DNA of 64,000 nucleotides from positions 90,135 through 154,134 of the forward strand of contig JADCGQ010000008.1 of NCBI GenBank assembly GCA_020248945.1, in the 5' to 3' direction. This DNA is from Rubrivivax sp. GTDB taxonomy: Bacteria > Pseudomonadota > Gammaproteobacteria > Burkholderiales > Burkholderiaceae_C. Positions 54,068 to 64,000 of this stretch are shown here, piece after piece. The translations under genes and the position numbers were made by a program. Under the pieces are notes generated by a model. It had not been told where the DNA came from. It did no database searches and saw only the letters and a list, made by a program, of their open reading frames with translations. Positions within the stretch are counted from its first letter, which is position 1, and every line of letters begins with the position of its first letter.

Positions 54068-55192
54068 GTGCCCCCAAGCGTTCGCGAGCCGTTCCCGGAC
54101 GCGCTGCGCGCACTGGCGCTGGTGGGCGTGCTCGTCGTCAACGCGGCGGGCTATCTCAGCAGCCCCTGGGGCGCGGTGCTCGGCGACGAGGCGGCGCGCA
54201 GCGGGGGCGTGGCGCTGGCGCTGCAGGGGCTGTACGCCTTTCTGGTGCAAGGCAAGGCCTACCCGATCCTGGCCTTTCTCTTCGGCATGGGCCTGGTGCT
54301 GGCCCAGCGCGGCCAGCCCGCCGCCGAGGCGCTGGACCGCGCGCGCAGCCGCCAGAAGTGGCTGCTGCTGCTGGGCGTGCTGCACGGCGTGTTCATCTAC
54401 TTCGGCGACATCCTCACCATGTATGCGCTGATCGGCTGGCTGCTGCTGCACCACGTGCGCGCGCCCTGGACGCGGCTGCGCCGGCAACTGCGGCGTGCGC
54501 TGGTGTGGGCGCTGGGGGTGGGCGGCCTGGCAGCCGTCGCCATGCTGGCGGGCCTGACGATGGCGCCGGCCCCTGATGAGGCCGCGGAGATCGAGCCCAC
54601 GTTCGCGGACATCGCGAGCTGGCCCGAGTTCTGGGCGCTCAACGCCGAAGGCTATGTGTTCATCCAGATCGGCAGCCTGATCCTGGGCTTTGCGCTGCTG
54701 CGGCTGCTCATGATGGTGGGCATCGCGGTGACGCGCCTGCGCTGGCTGACGCATCGGCGCTGGCAGGCCCAGCGCCAGCGGCTGCTGCGGCGCTGGGCGG
54801 CGCCGGCGCTGCTGCTCAATGCGCTGTACGGCCTGGGCTATGTGTACTTCGCCGGCAACCGCGACGCCGTGGGCATGGTCGAAGTCATGGGCTTTTCGGT
54901 CGGGCCGCTGCTGTCGATGGTGATGGTGGTGGCGCTGGTGCAGCACGCCCGCTGTGCGCCTGTGCTGCTGGCGCTGGCGCCGCTGGGCCGGCGCACGCTG
55001 ACGCTGTACGTGGGCCACGGGCTGCTGTGCCTGTTGCTGTTCAGCGGTGTCGGGCTGGGCTGGCAGCCGGGGCTCGTCGGCATGCTGGGTTTCTCGCTGC
55101 TGTTGTGGACGGCGGCCTGGCTGGCGGCGCGCGCCAGCGGCACACGGCGCTGGCCGCTCGAGGCCGCGCTGGCCTGGGTGGCCCGCCGATGA
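54068..55192 (+). CDS. DUF418 (YeiB-like) membrane protein
   Basis: This 374-residue inner-membrane protein begins with the typical RALALVGVLVVNAAGYL, followed by YPILAFLFGMGLVLAQRG near residue 64. The DUF418 region at the C-terminus has FSVGPLLSMVMVVALVQHA and LGRRTLTLYVGHGLLCLLLF. About nine to ten hydrophobic helices are visible. Family function is unknown; acyltransferase-like folds are suspected. The GTG start lies 33 bp past proS and the gene ends in an ATGA overlap with the transglycosylase gene. Confidence 0.85.
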   Translation: MPPSVREPFPDALRALALVGVLVVNAAGYLSSPWGAVLGDEAARSGGVALALQGLYAFLVQGKAYPILAFLFGMGLVLAQRGQPAAEALDRARSRQKWLLLLGVLHGVFIYFGDILTMYALIGWLLLHHVRAPWTRLRRQLRRALVWALGVGGLAAVAMLAGLTMAPAPDEAAEIEPTFADIASWPEFWALNAEGYVFIQIGSLILGFALLRLLMMVGIAVTRLRWLTHRRWQAQRQRLLRRWAAPALLLNALYGLGYVYFAGNRDAVGMVEVMGFSVGPLLSMVMVVALVQHARCAPVLLALAPLGRRTLTLYVGHGLLCLLLFSGVGLGWQPGLVGMLGFSLLLWTAAWLAARASGTRRWPLEAALAWVARR

Positions 55193-55797
55193 TCGACCGC
55201 CGCGTCTGTCTCGCCCTGCCGGCGCTGCTGCTGGTCGGCGGCAACGCGCAAGCCGGCGCGCAGGCCGAGGAGCCGCTGACGCATGCCGTGCGCACCGCCT
55301 TGTCGGCCGCCGTGGCCGAGCGCGCGCCGCCCAAGCCCACCTTCGCCCGCATCGAGGACCGCCTGGCCTACCTGCGCTGGCTGGGAGCGGCCAGTGACCG
55401 CCTGAAACGCCGCAAGGCCGAGCACCACGTGCGCATCGAGTTCCTCGAGGCCGTCTGGTACGAAAGCCGCCGCGCCGGCCTGGAGACCGCGCTCGTGCTC
55501 GGCCTCATCCAGGTGGAAAGCGGCTTTCGCAAGTACGCCATCAGCCGCGTGGGTGCGCGCGGCTACATGCAGGTGATGCCGTTCTGGGCGCGCCTCATCG
55601 GCGACGGCGAGCCCAGTCGCCTGTTCCACCTGCAGACCAACCTGCGCTTTGGCTGCGTCATCCTGCGCCACTACCTCGAGCGCGAGAAGGGCGATCTGTT
55701 CATGGGCCTGGGCCGCTACAACGGCAGCCGTGGCCGCGCGGAGTACCCGAACCTGGTGTTCGGCGCGCGCCGGCAGTGGGACTTCCCGACAACCTGA
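55189..55797 (+). CDS. lytic transglycosylase (SLT domain)
   Basis: This 202-residue secreted murein hydrolase has a signal peptide (ending AQAGAQA near residue 25). The SLT domain shows the catalytic glutamate in LGLIQVESGFRKYAIS near residue 106, GARGYMQVMPFWARLIG near 124, and LGRYNGSRGRAEYPNLV near 177. It cleaves peptidoglycan to 1,6-anhydro products in the periplasm. It is short for the family, consisting of little beyond the catalytic domain. Confidence 0.9.
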   Translation: MIDRRVCLALPALLLVGGNAQAGAQAEEPLTHAVRTALSAAVAERAPPKPTFARIEDRLAYLRWLGAASDRLKRRKAEHHVRIEFLEAVWYESRRAGLETALVLGLIQVESGFRKYAISRVGARGYMQVMPFWARLIGDGEPSRLFHLQTNLRFGCVILRHYLEREKGDLFMGLGRYNGSRGRAEYPNLVFGARRQWDFPTT

Positions 55798-55821
55798 TCC
55801 GGCTTGCCGCCAGGCCGTCGC

Positions 55822-56397
55822 CTACAAGCCCTGCCAGGCCTGCGGCGCCGCGCCGCCAAAGCCCAGCAGCGCCAACACCCGCTCGGCGCCCTCGGCCACC
55901 ATCTCCTCGATGCTCGAGGGCTTCAGGTAGAAGGCCGGCAGCGGCGGGAACACGATGCCGCCCATCTCGGTGACGGCCGTCATGTTGCGCAGGTGGGCCA
56001 GGTTGAAGGGCGTCTCGCGCACCATCAGCACGAGGCGGCGGCGTTCCTTCAACGTCACGTCGGCGGCGCGCGTGAGCAGGTTGTCCGAGAAGCCGTGTGC
56101 AACGGCCGCCAGCGTCTTCATCGAGCAGGGCGCCACCACCATGGCTGCGGTGCCGAAGCTGCCGCTGGCGATGCAGGCGCCCACGTCGCCGGGCGCGTAG
56201 GCGTGGTCGGCCAGCGCTTCGAGATCGCCGCGCGACAGGCCCAGTTCGTGGTGCACGTTCAGCACGCCCGCGGGCGTGGCCACGAGGTGCGTCTCGACAC
56301 CCAGCGCGCGGGCGCGCTCGAGCAGCGTGACGGCGTACAGCGAGCCGGTGGCGCCGCTGATGCCCACCACCAGGCGCGGGGGGCGTGCCGGCGTCAC
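55822..56397 (-). CDS. ubiX: flavin prenyltransferase UbiX
   Basis: This 191-residue enzyme prenylates FMN to make the cofactor of UbiD decarboxylases in ubiquinone synthesis. Motifs: VVGISGATGSLYAVTLLERA near residue 10, GSFGTAAMVVAPCSMKTLAA near 79, and ERRRLVLMVRETPFNLAHL near 118. The GTG start lies 1 bp past grxD. It is the last gene of the hemA operon and convergent with the transglycosylase gene. Confidence 0.95.
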   Translation of the reverse strand: MTPARPPRLVVGISGATGSLYAVTLLERARALGVETHLVATPAGVLNVHHELGLSRGDLEALADHAYAPGDVGACIASGSFGTAAMVVAPCSMKTLAAVAHGFSDNLLTRAADVTLKERRRLVLMVRETPFNLAHLRNMTAVTEMGGIVFPPLPAFYLKPSSIEEMVAEGAERVLALLGFGGAAPQAWQGL

Positions 56398-56398
56398 G

Positions 56399-56713
56399 TC
56401 AGGGCTTGGCGAGCAGCTGCTGCAGCTCGCCCGACTCGTACATCTCCATCATGATGTCCGAGCCGCCGACGAACTCGCCGTTCACGTAGAGCTGCGGAAT
56501 CGTCGGCCAGTTGGCGTACTCCTTGATGCCGTGGCGCACTTCTTCGTCTTCGAGCACGTTGAAGGTGCTCACGCCGCTGGCGCCAGCGGCCTTGAGCAGC
56601 TGGATCGCGCGGCCCGAGAAGCCGCATTGCGGGAACTGGGCCGTGCCCTTCATGAAGAGCATGACCTTGTGGCCCTTGACCATCTCGTCGATGCGTTGCT
56701 GGACGTCGCTCAT
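56399..56713 (-). CDS. grxD: monothiol glutaredoxin (CGFS type)
   Basis: This 104-residue iron-sulfur carrier has KGTAQFPQCGFSGRAIQLL with the CGFS active site near residue 30, WPTIPQLYVNGEFVGGSDIM near 70, and ESGELQQLL at the end. It transfers 2Fe-2S clusters. It is located between prmC and ubiX, as in related Burkholderiales. Confidence 0.96.
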   Translation of the reverse strand: MSDVQQRIDEMVKGHKVMLFMKGTAQFPQCGFSGRAIQLLKAAGASGVSTFNVLEDEEVRHGIKEYANWPTIPQLYVNGEFVGGSDIMMEMYESGELQQLLAKP

Positions 56714-56808
56714 GGCTGTGTGTGGCGTTTGGCTGCTGAGGAGGCCGGCATCGTACTGCTGGCGGCATGTCAACGCAGCCCGCGGGGCGGGCGGTTGGGT
56801 GGTGCCGT

Positions 56809-57645
56809 TCAGCCGCCCGGCCGCCGGCCGCCGGTGCAGCGCCGGTGTCCGGCGAGGTCATGCCGATGTGCGACGGCCTCGAAGCCGGCCTCGCGCAGCA
56901 GCGCGGCCACCGCGTCCGCCTGCTCGAAGCCGTGTTCCAGCAGCAGCCAGCCGCCCGCGGCCAGGCAGGCGGGCGCACCGGCCACGATGAGACGCAGGTC
57001 GGCCAGCGCGTCGCCGCTGGTCGGCACGAGCGCCGCCTGCGGCTCGTGGCGCAGCGCCGGCAGGTGCGGGTCGGTGGCGGCCAGGTAGGGCGGGTTCGAC
57101 AGCGCCAGCTGCACCCGCGGCGGCCCGAGCGGCTGCCACCAGCTGCCATGCAGCCACTGCACCGGCAGGCCGAGCCGCTGGCCGTTGTCCTGCGCCACCG
57201 CCAGGGCCGCCGCGCTGGCATCGACGGCGCGCAGCACCGCGCGCGGGCAGCCGTGGGCCACGGCCAGTGCGATGGCGCCGCTGCCGGTGCCCAGGTCGGC
57301 CACCTGCGGCACGGCGAGCGCCGCCAGTTCGCCGGCCAGGATGTCGAGTGCCCAGTCGACCAGGGTCTCGGTGTCGGGCCTCGGGTCGAGCACCGCCGGC
57401 GTGACGCGCAGCTCGAGCCCGTGGAAGCCGCGCCAGCCGGTGAGGTAGGCCACCGGCTCGCCGTCGGCGCGGCGCTGGAACAGCGCGCGCAGCTGCTGCG
57501 CCGTGATGGGGTCGACCACCTCGTCGCCATGCGCCAGCAGCCACGCCCGCGGCCGTTGCAGCCCATGGCTGGCGAGCGCCTGCGCATCGTAGCGCGCCAG
57601 GCCCAGCGCGCGGGCTTCGGCGAGCAGCTCGTCGATGCGGGCCAT
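56809..57645 (-). CDS. prmC: release factor glutamine methyltransferase PrmC
   Basis: This 278-residue SAM-dependent enzyme methylates the GGQ glutamine of RF1 and RF2. The N-terminal helical domain is followed by GEPVAYLTGWRGFHGLEL near residue 62, the SAM site VADLGTGSGAIALAVA near 114 and the catalytic NPPY in LALSNPPYLAA near 183. It begins 6 bp after prfA, its substrate gene. Confidence 0.95.
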   Translation of the reverse strand: MARIDELLAEARALGLARYDAQALASHGLQRPRAWLLAHGDEVVDPITAQQLRALFQRRADGEPVAYLTGWRGFHGLELRVTPAVLDPRPDTETLVDWALDILAGELAALAVPQVADLGTGSGAIALAVAHGCPRAVLRAVDASAAALAVAQDNGQRLGLPVQWLHGSWWQPLGPPRVQLALSNPPYLAATDPHLPALRHEPQAALVPTSGDALADLRLIVAGAPACLAAGGWLLLEHGFEQADAVAALLREAGFEAVAHRHDLAGHRRCTGGRRPGG

Positions 57646-57651
57646 GGGCGC

Positions 57652-58749
57652 TCAGCGACCGGTTTCGAGCTCGGCCAGCTGCTCGGCCGCCCGCGCGGCC
57701 ACCAGCGCCGCGACGACATCGCCGAGGTCGCCGTCCATCACCTGCTGCAGCTTGTAGAGCGTGAGGTTGATGCGGTGGTCGGTGAGCCGACCCTGCGGGA
57801 AGTTGTAGGTGCGGATGCGGTCGCTGCGGTCGCCGCTGCCGACGAGGCCCTTGCGCGTGGCGGCCTCCTTGGCAGCGCGCTCGCCCTGTTCCTTGTCGCG
57901 CAGCCGCGCCTGCAGCACGGCCAGCGCCCGGGCCTTGTTGCGGTGCTGGCTGCGGTCGTCCTGGCACTCGGCCACCAGACCCGTGGGCAGGTGGGTGATG
58001 CGGATGGCGCTGTCGGTCTTGTTGACGTGCTGGCCGCCGGCGCCGCTGGCGCGGAAGGTGTCGATACGCAGCTCGGCTGGGTTGAGGGTGATCTCCTCGG
58101 CCTCGTCGGGCTCGGGCATCACGGCCACGGTGCAGGCGGAGGTGTGGATGCGGCCCTGGCTTTCGGTGGCCGGCACGCGCTGCACGCGGTGGCCGCCGCT
58201 CTCGAAGCGCAGGTGGCCGTAGACGCCATCGGCGGCATCGCCTTCAACGCGGATGACGATCTCCTTGTAGCCGCCGAGCTCGGAGTCGCTCTGCGACAAG
58301 ACCTCGGTGCGCCAGCGCTGGCGCTCGCAGTAGCGCAGGTACATGCGGGCCAGGTCGCCGGCGAAGAGCGCGCTCTCGTCGCCGCCGGTGCCGGCGCGGA
58401 TCTCGAGGAAGGCGTTGCGCTCGTCGTCGGGGTCCTTCGGCAGCAGCGCGGCCTGCAACTCGGCTTCGAGGCGCTGCATCTCGGCGCTGGCGGCCGCGAT
58501 CTCATCGGCGGCCATGGCCGCCATCTCGGCGTCGTCGGCGGCTTGCATCGCGCGCGCCTCGGCGATGTCGGCCTCGCGCTGGCGGTAGCGCTGCCAGCGC
58601 TCGACGATGCCTTGCACCTCGCTTTGCTCGCGCAGCAGCGCGCGGTAGCGCTTGAGATCGGCCGTGACCTGGCCGTCGGACAGCGTGGCGTCGAGCTCGG
58701 CCAGGCGCAGCGTCAGGCGGTCGAAGCGGTCGCGAAGGGTGGGGTTCAT
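57652..58749 (-). CDS. prfA: peptide chain release factor 1
   Basis: This 365-residue factor releases peptides at UAA and UAG. The stop-codon-reading tripeptide is in [15 protein letters not shown] near residue 186 (PAT, the RF1 form). The GGQ motif is in [19 protein letters not shown] near 230. The ATG at 58749 gives the usual RF1 length; the frame stays open further upstream but without conserved sequence. Confidence 0.96.
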   Translation of the reverse strand: MNPTLRDRFDRLTLRLAELDATLSDGQVTADLKRYRALLREQSEVQGIVERWQRYRQREADIAEARAMQAADDAEMAAMAADEIAAASAEMQRLEAELQAALLPKDPDDERNAFLEIRAGTGGDESALFAGDLARMYLRYCERQRWRTEVLSQSDSELGGYKEIVIRVEGDAADGVYGHLRFESGGHRVQRVPATESQGRIHTSACTVAVMPEPDEAEEITLNPAELRIDTFRASGAGGQHVNKTDSAIRITHLPTGLVAECQDDRSQHRNKARALAVLQARLRDKEQGERAAKEAATRKGLVGSGDRSDRIRTYNFPQGRLTDHRINLTLYKLQQVMDGDLGDVVAALVAARAAEQLAELETGR

Positions 58750-58831
58750 GGTGGGCGGCGGGGCAGGGCACACGGGCAACGGCGGCGCCACGGCCATGCC
58801 GCAAGGCATGCCGGCCGCTGCCACGCGGGCG

Positions 58832-60136
58832 CTAACGGGGGTTGTGGTCGCCGCCGCCTTGGCGGCCGGAGCGCAGGAACAGGCGCGACACCGTGTCGGC
58901 CAGGCGCGAGCGGTCCTCGCCCTCGGCCGCATGCAGCTCGGCCATCGTGCCGTGCAGCATCTTGTGCGTGAGGCCGCGGCTCAGCGCCTCGAGCACGTTT
59001 TCCACCGATTCACCCTTGGCCAGCAGCTTCTTGGCGCGGTGCATCTCCAGCGCCGCCCAGTCGTCGGCCTGGCGGTTGAGCGCCTGGATCAGCGGCACGG
59101 CGGCGCGCTGGTCGAGCCAGTGCTGGAAGCTCACGACGCCGGCATCGACAATGGTCTCGGCCTGCTGGACGGCGGCCTGGCGCTTGTCGCTAGCGGTCTG
59201 CACCAGAGTGGAGAGGTCGTCGACGGTGTAGAGGTAGATGTCCGAGAGGCGCGCGACCTCGGGCTCGATGTCGCGCGGCACCGCCAGGTCGACCATGAAC
59301 ATCGGCCGCCGGCGCCGCGCCTTCAGCGCCCGCTCCACCGCACCCAGGCCCACGATCGGCAGCGTGCTGGCGGTGCAGGAGATGACGGCGTCGAACTCGT
59401 GCAGCCGGTCGGGCATGTCGGCCAGGCGCAGGGCCTCGCAGCCGAGGCGGGCCGCGAGCTTCTCGCCGCGTTCCATCGTGCGGTTGGCCACGGCCATGGC
59501 CTTCGGCGAGCGCGCCGCGAAGTGCGTGGCCACCAGCTCGATCATTTCGCCAGCGCCGATGAACAGCACCTTGATCTGGCCGATGTCCTCGAACAGCTTC
59601 GAAGCCAGGCGCACGGCCGCGGCGGCCATGCTGACGCTGTGGGCGCCGATCTCGGTGGCGGTGCGGACTTCCTTGGCCACCGAGAAGCTGCGCTGGAACA
59701 GCTGGTGCAGCGTCGTGCCCAGGGTGCCGGCTTCGTCGGCCAGGCGAACGGCCTGCTTCATCTGGCCCAGGATCTGCGGTTCGCCCAGCACCATGCTGTC
59801 CAGGCCGCTGGCCACGCGGAAGGCATGGCGCGCGGCGTCGCGGTCTTCCATGACGTAGCTGTGCGACTGCAACTGGGCCGGGGCGATGCCGCCCTGGCTG
59901 GCGAGCCACTCCACGGCCGGGCGCGCGAGCTCCTGCGCGCCGGCCGGGGTGGCGCTGGCCACGTACAGCTCGGTGCGGTTGCAGGTGGAGACCAATGCCG
60001 CCTCGGGCACGGCGCGCTGCAGCCGCTGGCGCAAGGCCTGCAGCGCCGGGGCGGTTTGCTCGGGCGCAAAGGCCAGCCGGCCGCGAAGATCGAGCGGGGC
60101 GGTGGTGTGATTGAGCCCGAGGGCGATGACGCTCAC
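58832..60136 (-). CDS. hemA: glutamyl-tRNA reductase
   Basis: This 434-residue NADPH enzyme converts glutamyl-tRNA to glutamate-1-semialdehyde, the first step of tetrapyrrole synthesis. The start [17 protein letters not shown], the catalytic cysteine in [14 protein letters not shown] near residue 50, [18 protein letters not shown] near 110 and the NADPH site [16 protein letters not shown] near 190 are all canonical. The GTG start at 60136 is fixed by the conserved N-terminus. No Shine-Dalgarno sequence precedes it and the -10 box lies 6 nt upstream. It heads the hemA-prfA-prmC-grxD-ubiX run. Confidence 0.96.
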   Translation of the reverse strand: MSVIALGLNHTTAPLDLRGRLAFAPEQTAPALQALRQRLQRAVPEAALVSTCNRTELYVASATPAGAQELARPAVEWLASQGGIAPAQLQSHSYVMEDRDAARHAFRVASGLDSMVLGEPQILGQMKQAVRLADEAGTLGTTLHQLFQRSFSVAKEVRTATEIGAHSVSMAAAAVRLASKLFEDIGQIKVLFIGAGEMIELVATHFAARSPKAMAVANRTMERGEKLAARLGCEALRLADMPDRLHEFDAVISCTASTLPIVGLGAVERALKARRRRPMFMVDLAVPRDIEPEVARLSDIYLYTVDDLSTLVQTASDKRQAAVQQAETIVDAGVVSFQHWLDQRAAVPLIQALNRQADDWAALEMHRAKKLLAKGESVENVLEALSRGLTHKMLHGTMAELHAAEGEDRSRLADTVSRLFLRSGRQGGGDHNPR

Positions 60137-60142
60137 CCCACA

Positions 60143-60148
60143 ATTGTA
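60143..60148 (-). promoter_or_regulatory. -10 box of the hemA operon
   Basis: TACAAT on the minus strand ends 6 nt before the GTG start of hemA, which implies transcription starting at the start codon. The -35 position is poorly conserved. Confidence 0.5.
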
Positions 60149-60214
60149 GGAGCCGCGGCCCAGGTCGACTACCCCCGGGTTGACACGCTGTCTGACAACT
60201 CGAATTGACGCTCC

Positions 60215-60493
60215 ATGGGACCCATCGACGCCCTCTGGCACCTGAGCAACCTGTTCCTGTCCGCGCTGCTGCTGGGCGCACTGGCCGCCGCGCTGGCCAA
60301 GCTGCTGTGGCGGCGCGAGCTCGCCGGTGTGCGCTGGCGCCGCCTGGCCACGGCCGCCGCCGCGGCAGCCGCGGCCGTTGTGCTGCTGGGCCTGGTGGTG
60401 TTCGGCCGCGACGGCCGCATGGCCACCTACGCCGGCATGGTGCTGGCCACGGCCGGCGCGCTGTGGTGGCGGGGCTTCGGGCCGGGGCGCTGA
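60215..60493 (+). CDS. small membrane protein, function unknown
   Basis: This 92-residue protein has three hydrophobic stretches ([19 protein letters not shown] near residue 13, an alanine-rich helix near 47, and [14 protein letters not shown] near 72) with positive charges between them. It is not recognised. It is divergent from hemA and convergent with miaB. TTGACA at 60180-60185 could be its -35 element, but no good -10 box follows. Confidence 0.65.
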   Translation: MGPIDALWHLSNLFLSALLLGALAAALAKLLWRRELAGVRWRRLATAAAAAAAAVVLLGLVVFGRDGRMATYAGMVLATAGALWWRGFGPGR

Positions 60494-60510
60494 GGCCGCC
60501 GGGCCCGGGC

Positions 60511-61917
60511 TTACACCACCGCGGGTGCGTCGTGCAGCACCGGCGTGCCGCGCAGCGAGTGCGGCAGCGCCTCGGTGATGCGCACGTCCAGCATCTGCCC
60601 CACCAGCCGCGCCGACTGCGGGCCGCCGTCGAAGTTGACGATGCGGTTGCACTCGGTGCGGCCCATCAGCTCAGGCGCGCCGTCCTTGCCTGGCCGGCGT
60701 GACGGCCCTTCGACCAGGATGCGCTGCACCGTGCCCACGCGGCTGGCGCTGATGCGGCGCACATTGGCCTCGATGGTGGCCTGCAAGTGCTGCAGGCGCT
60801 TGAGCTTGACGTCTTGCGGCGTCTCGTCGGCCAGCGCGGCGGCCGGCGTGCCCGGGCGCGGGCTGAAGACGAAGCTGAAGCTGGCGTCGAAGCCGGTGTC
60901 CTCGATCAGCTTCATCATTTTGCCGAAGTCTTCTTCGGTTTCGCCGGGGAAGCCGACGATGAAGTCGCTCGACAGGCTGATGTCCGGCCGCACCGCGCGC
61001 AGCTTGCGGATGGTGCTCTTGTATTCCATGGCCGTGTAGCCGCGCTTCATGGCCATCAGGATGCGGTCGGCGCCGTGCTGCACCGGCAGGTGCAGGTGGC
61101 TCACGAGCTTGGGCACGCGGGCGTACACGTCCACCAGGCGCTGCGTGAACTCGTTCGGGTGGCTCGTGGTGTAGCGGATGCGCTCGATGCCGGGGATCTC
61201 GGCGACCAGCTCGATGAGCAAGGCGAAGTCGGCGATGTCGGCGGTGTCGCCCGCGCCGGCCTCGGCGCCTGAGATCGTGCCGCGGTAGGCGTTGACGTTC
61301 TGCCCCAGCAGCGTCACCTCCTTCACGCCCTGCGCGGCCAGGCCGGCCACCTCGACCAGCACGTCGTCGAGCGGACGGTGCACTTCTTCGCCGCGCGTGT
61401 AGGGCACGACGCAGTAGCTGCAGTACTTGCTGCAGCCTTCCATGATGGACACGAAGGCGGATGCGCCCTCCACGCGCGCTGGCGGCAGGTGGTCGAACTT
61501 CTCGATCTCGGGGAAGGAGATGTCCACCTGCGGCCGGCTCTGCGCGGCGCGCGCCTCGATCATCTGCGGCAGCCGGTGCAGCGTCTGCGGCCCGAAGACC
61601 AGGTCGACGTAGGGCGCGCGCTCGATGATGGCCGCGCCTTCCTGGCTGGCCACGCAGCCGCCGACGCCGAAGAGCACACCCTTCTTCTTCAGGTGCTTGA
61701 CGCGGCCGAGGTCGGAGAACACCTTCTCCTGCGCCTTCTCGCGCACGCTGCAGGTGTTGAAGAGGATCAGATCGGCGGCCTCGGGGTCGTCGGTCTTCTC
61801 GTAGCCCTGAGCGGCGCCGAGCACGTCGGCCATCTTGTCCGAGTCGTACTCGTTCATCTGGCAGCCGAAGGTGCGGATGTAGACCTTCTTCGGTGCCTTG
61901 CTGTCAGCGGCGCTCAT
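60511..61917 (-). CDS. miaB: tRNA-2-methylthio-N6-dimethylallyladenosine synthase MiaB
   Basis: This 468-residue radical-SAM methylthiotransferase modifies A37 of tRNAs. The N-terminal domain binds an auxiliary cluster through cysteines in [20 protein letters not shown] near residue 20, [14 protein letters not shown] near 53 and GCVASQEG near 88. The radical-SAM motif is CSKYCSYC near 161. A C-terminal TRAM domain starts around [10 protein letters not shown]. The ATG at 61917 gives normal family length; the frame upstream is not conserved. Confidence 0.96.
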   Translation of the reverse strand: MSAADSKAPKKVYIRTFGCQMNEYDSDKMADVLGAAQGYEKTDDPEAADLILFNTCSVREKAQEKVFSDLGRVKHLKKKGVLFGVGGCVASQEGAAIIERAPYVDLVFGPQTLHRLPQMIEARAAQSRPQVDISFPEIEKFDHLPPARVEGASAFVSIMEGCSKYCSYCVVPYTRGEEVHRPLDDVLVEVAGLAAQGVKEVTLLGQNVNAYRGTISGAEAGAGDTADIADFALLIELVAEIPGIERIRYTTSHPNEFTQRLVDVYARVPKLVSHLHLPVQHGADRILMAMKRGYTAMEYKSTIRKLRAVRPDISLSSDFIVGFPGETEEDFGKMMKLIEDTGFDASFSFVFSPRPGTPAAALADETPQDVKLKRLQHLQATIEANVRRISASRVGTVQRILVEGPSRRPGKDGAPELMGRTECNRIVNFDGGPQSARLVGQMLDVRITEALPHSLRGTPVLHDAPAVV

Positions 61918-62032
61918 GGCAGCCGCGCGCCGCAGGCCGCGGCGCGGTTGACACAGCAGTTCATGGTGTGGATCCAGGGGCTGTGGAAAGGGCCGCGAGT
62001 CTACCGGAGGGCGCCCGGCCGGGCGCCGGGTG

Positions 62033-62428
62033 TCAGGGCTTGGTCCAGGACTGCGACGGCGGGTCGAAGCGCCAGGCCGCGGCCTCGGCCGGCGTGCGCG
62101 GCCAGGGCTGGCGCGCGGCTTCGGCGGCGGTGAGCAGCCAGACGTCGCGCAGTTGCCCATCGGGGAATCGCGTGTAGTGCACGAGCAGCTTCTGGCCCAC
62201 CAGGCTGCCGCTGAGCACCACCCGGTTGGCGCCATCGCGGATGCGCGCGCCGGGCGCCAGCCGCTGCGGTGTCTGGTTGAGCAGCACCTCGGGCGGCGCC
62301 GTGACGACGAGTTCGCCCCGCAGCGCCTCGGGCGGGAAGGGGCGGGCCTGCAGCGGCAGGGCCAGCAGCATCAAGCCGGCCGCCACCCAGGGCAGCACGG
62401 GCACACGGAAGGCGGGCAAAGCAGGCAT
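62033..62428 (-). CDS. small secreted protein, function unknown
   Basis: This 131-residue protein has a signal peptide or signal anchor ([20 protein letters not shown], residues about 10-29). The short exported domain has [20 protein letters not shown] near 42, [20 protein letters not shown] near 66 and [17 protein letters not shown] near 95. It is not recognised, but the pattern looks conserved rather than random. The ATG at 62428 is favoured because the signal sequence begins right after it. It lies 115 bp upstream of miaB on the same strand. Confidence 0.65.
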   Translation of the reverse strand: MPALPAFRVPVLPWVAAGLMLLALPLQARPFPPEALRGELVVTAPPEVLLNQTPQRLAPGARIRDGANRVVLSGSLVGQKLLVHYTRFPDGQLRDVWLLTAAEAARQPWPRTPAEAAAWRFDPPSQSWTKP

Positions 62429-62634
62429 GGGCGGTCCTTGGCGGGCTGGCCGGATGCTACCGCCGGGCTTGCCAGGGACGGGCGCCAGAGCCCCGTGCGC
62501 CTGCCCAAAGACCGCTTGCGCGATCGAAAGCACACGATGATGGCGAGCCGTCGCTGCAGAAATCCAGCCCCGCGTGCGGCGCGTGTCGCACGCTCTCGGG
62601 CGGCGCTGTCAGCACGCCGGGCGGTCCCAGCAAG

Positions 62635-62664
62635 AAGCCCCGCGAGCGGTGGCCGGCGGGGCTT
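62635..62664 (-). terminator. terminator after tRNA-Met
   Basis: AAGCCCCGC and GCGGGGCTT pair perfectly over 9 bp with a 12-base loop. The following minus-strand bases are TTCTTG. It lies 10 bp beyond the CCA end of tRNA-Met. The rest of 62429-62634 shows no gene. Confidence 0.6.
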
Positions 62665-62674
62665 GGCAAGGATC

Positions 62675-62751
62675 TGGTGGCGCTTCAGGGATTTGAACCC
62701 CGGACCTGCGGATTATGATTCCGTCGCTCTAACCAACTGAGCTAAAGCGCC
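62675..62751 (-). tRNA. tRNA-Met (anticodon CAT)
   Basis: This 77-nt cloverleaf has acceptor stem GGCGCTT paired with AAGCGCC and an encoded CCA. The D arm contains GCTCAGTTGGTTAGAGC, the anticodon loop is ATCATAA, and the T arm is CGGGG-TTCAAAT-CCCTG. It has a fully paired first base pair, so it is not the initiator. A lysidine-modified tRNA-Ile2 would look similar, but elongator tRNA-Met is more likely. Confidence 0.93.
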
Positions 62752-62761
62752 TGAGCCCATG

Positions 62762-62767
62762 ATTATA
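62762..62767 (-). promoter_or_regulatory. -10 box of tRNA-Met
   Basis: A perfect TATAAT on the minus strand lies 10 nt before the mature tRNA 5' end. A 6-bp inverted repeat (CCGCTC/GAGCGG, 62770-62785) lies just upstream of it. Confidence 0.65.
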
Positions 62768-62825
62768 AGCCGCTCTGCCGAGCGGATGTGAAGGGGCGCC
62801 TTGCACGGCGCACGGTCCGATCCCG

Positions 62826-63875
<1,050 letters not shown>

Positions 63876-64000
63876 CCCGGATATTTCATGAGCGTTGTAC
63901 TGGATGCGTTTGCGACGCCGATCTGCAGGCTTTTTGAGCCCACGGGCGCAGTAATGAGGCGATTGCTGCGCAGGGTGCAGGCGACGGGGCGAGCATGGCC
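63876..64000. other. unassigned sequence at the right edge, possible end of a mobile element
   Basis: After the ftsY stop, the sequence turns less GC-rich, starting CCCGGATATTTCATGAGC, and no coding pattern like that of the neighbours is visible in the 125 bases available. The start resembles terminal sequences I loosely associate with IS1380-type transposons, but this cannot be confirmed here. Confidence 0.25.

Noticed and set aside
52082..55018. 978-residue minus-strand open frame opposite proS and the DUF418 gene
   Set aside because: Low-complexity product without motifs. It runs across rppH in another frame and is opposite canonical prolyl-tRNA synthetase.

Overview
The window is dense, very GC-rich chromosomal DNA from a betaproteobacterium of the order Burkholderiales. 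The best fit is the Rubrivivax/Leptothrix/Methylibium group, inferred from gene order and not from any search. The supporting blocks are hemA-prfA-prmC-grxD-ubiX, ispB/rplU-rpmA-obgE-proB, pilBCD-coaE-zapD-yacG, and resB-ccsB next to engB, together with a Bug-type periplasmic receptor. There are 58 protein genes (one cut by the left edge) and two tRNAs. No gap between genes exceeds 300 bases. I see no CRISPR array, no complete insertion sequence and no prophage.

Layout. 1-4.5 kb (minus): a malonate cluster of GntR regulator, malonyl-CoA decarboxylase, Bug receptor and acyl-CoA (malonyl-CoA) synthetase. 4.5-6.4 kb: two overlapping unknown genes, a multi-zinc-ribbon protein and a membrane protein. 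6.4-9.2 kb: a PAS/sigma-54 activator and a cation:proton antiporter. 9.4-15.1 kb: a branched-chain-amino-acid-type ABC transporter operon ending in a hydrolase, preceded by a good sigma-54 promoter. 15.1-19.9 kb: a hydroxybutyrate-oligomer hydrolase lipoprotein and a two-subunit molybdenum oxidoreductase. 20.0-25.8 kb: a 1930-residue tandem UvrA. 25.9-32.1 kb (minus): msrPQ, cytochrome c maturation genes ccsB-resB and a cytochrome c4. 32.2-35.5 kb: engB, a hydrolase and a DUF1631-like gene. 35.6-37.8 kb: groESL under a CIRCE element. 37.9-40.4 kb: an uncharacterised periplasmic cassette of amidohydrolase, FixH-like protein and di-haem peroxidase. 40.4-47.2 kb (minus): pilBCD-coaE-zapD-yacG-nagA. 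47.3-55.8 kb: tRNA-Pro, ispB, rplU-rpmA-obgE-proB, rppH, proS, a DUF418 protein and a lytic transglycosylase. 55.8-62.4 kb: hemA-prfA-prmC-grxD-ubiX, a small membrane protein, miaB and a small secreted protein. 62.6-63.9 kb: tRNA-Met and ftsY, then unexplained sequence at the right edge.

Most of the window is housekeeping. The parts most worth a second look are: the fused UvrA, which carries a dispersed repeat inserted in frame; the amidohydrolase/FixH-like/MauG-like cassette; the sigma-54 promoter paired with a nearby activator; an operator sitting inside the matR promoter; three genes (matR, engB, hemA) whose -10 boxes imply leaderless mRNAs; and a tripled terminator between rpmA and obgE.
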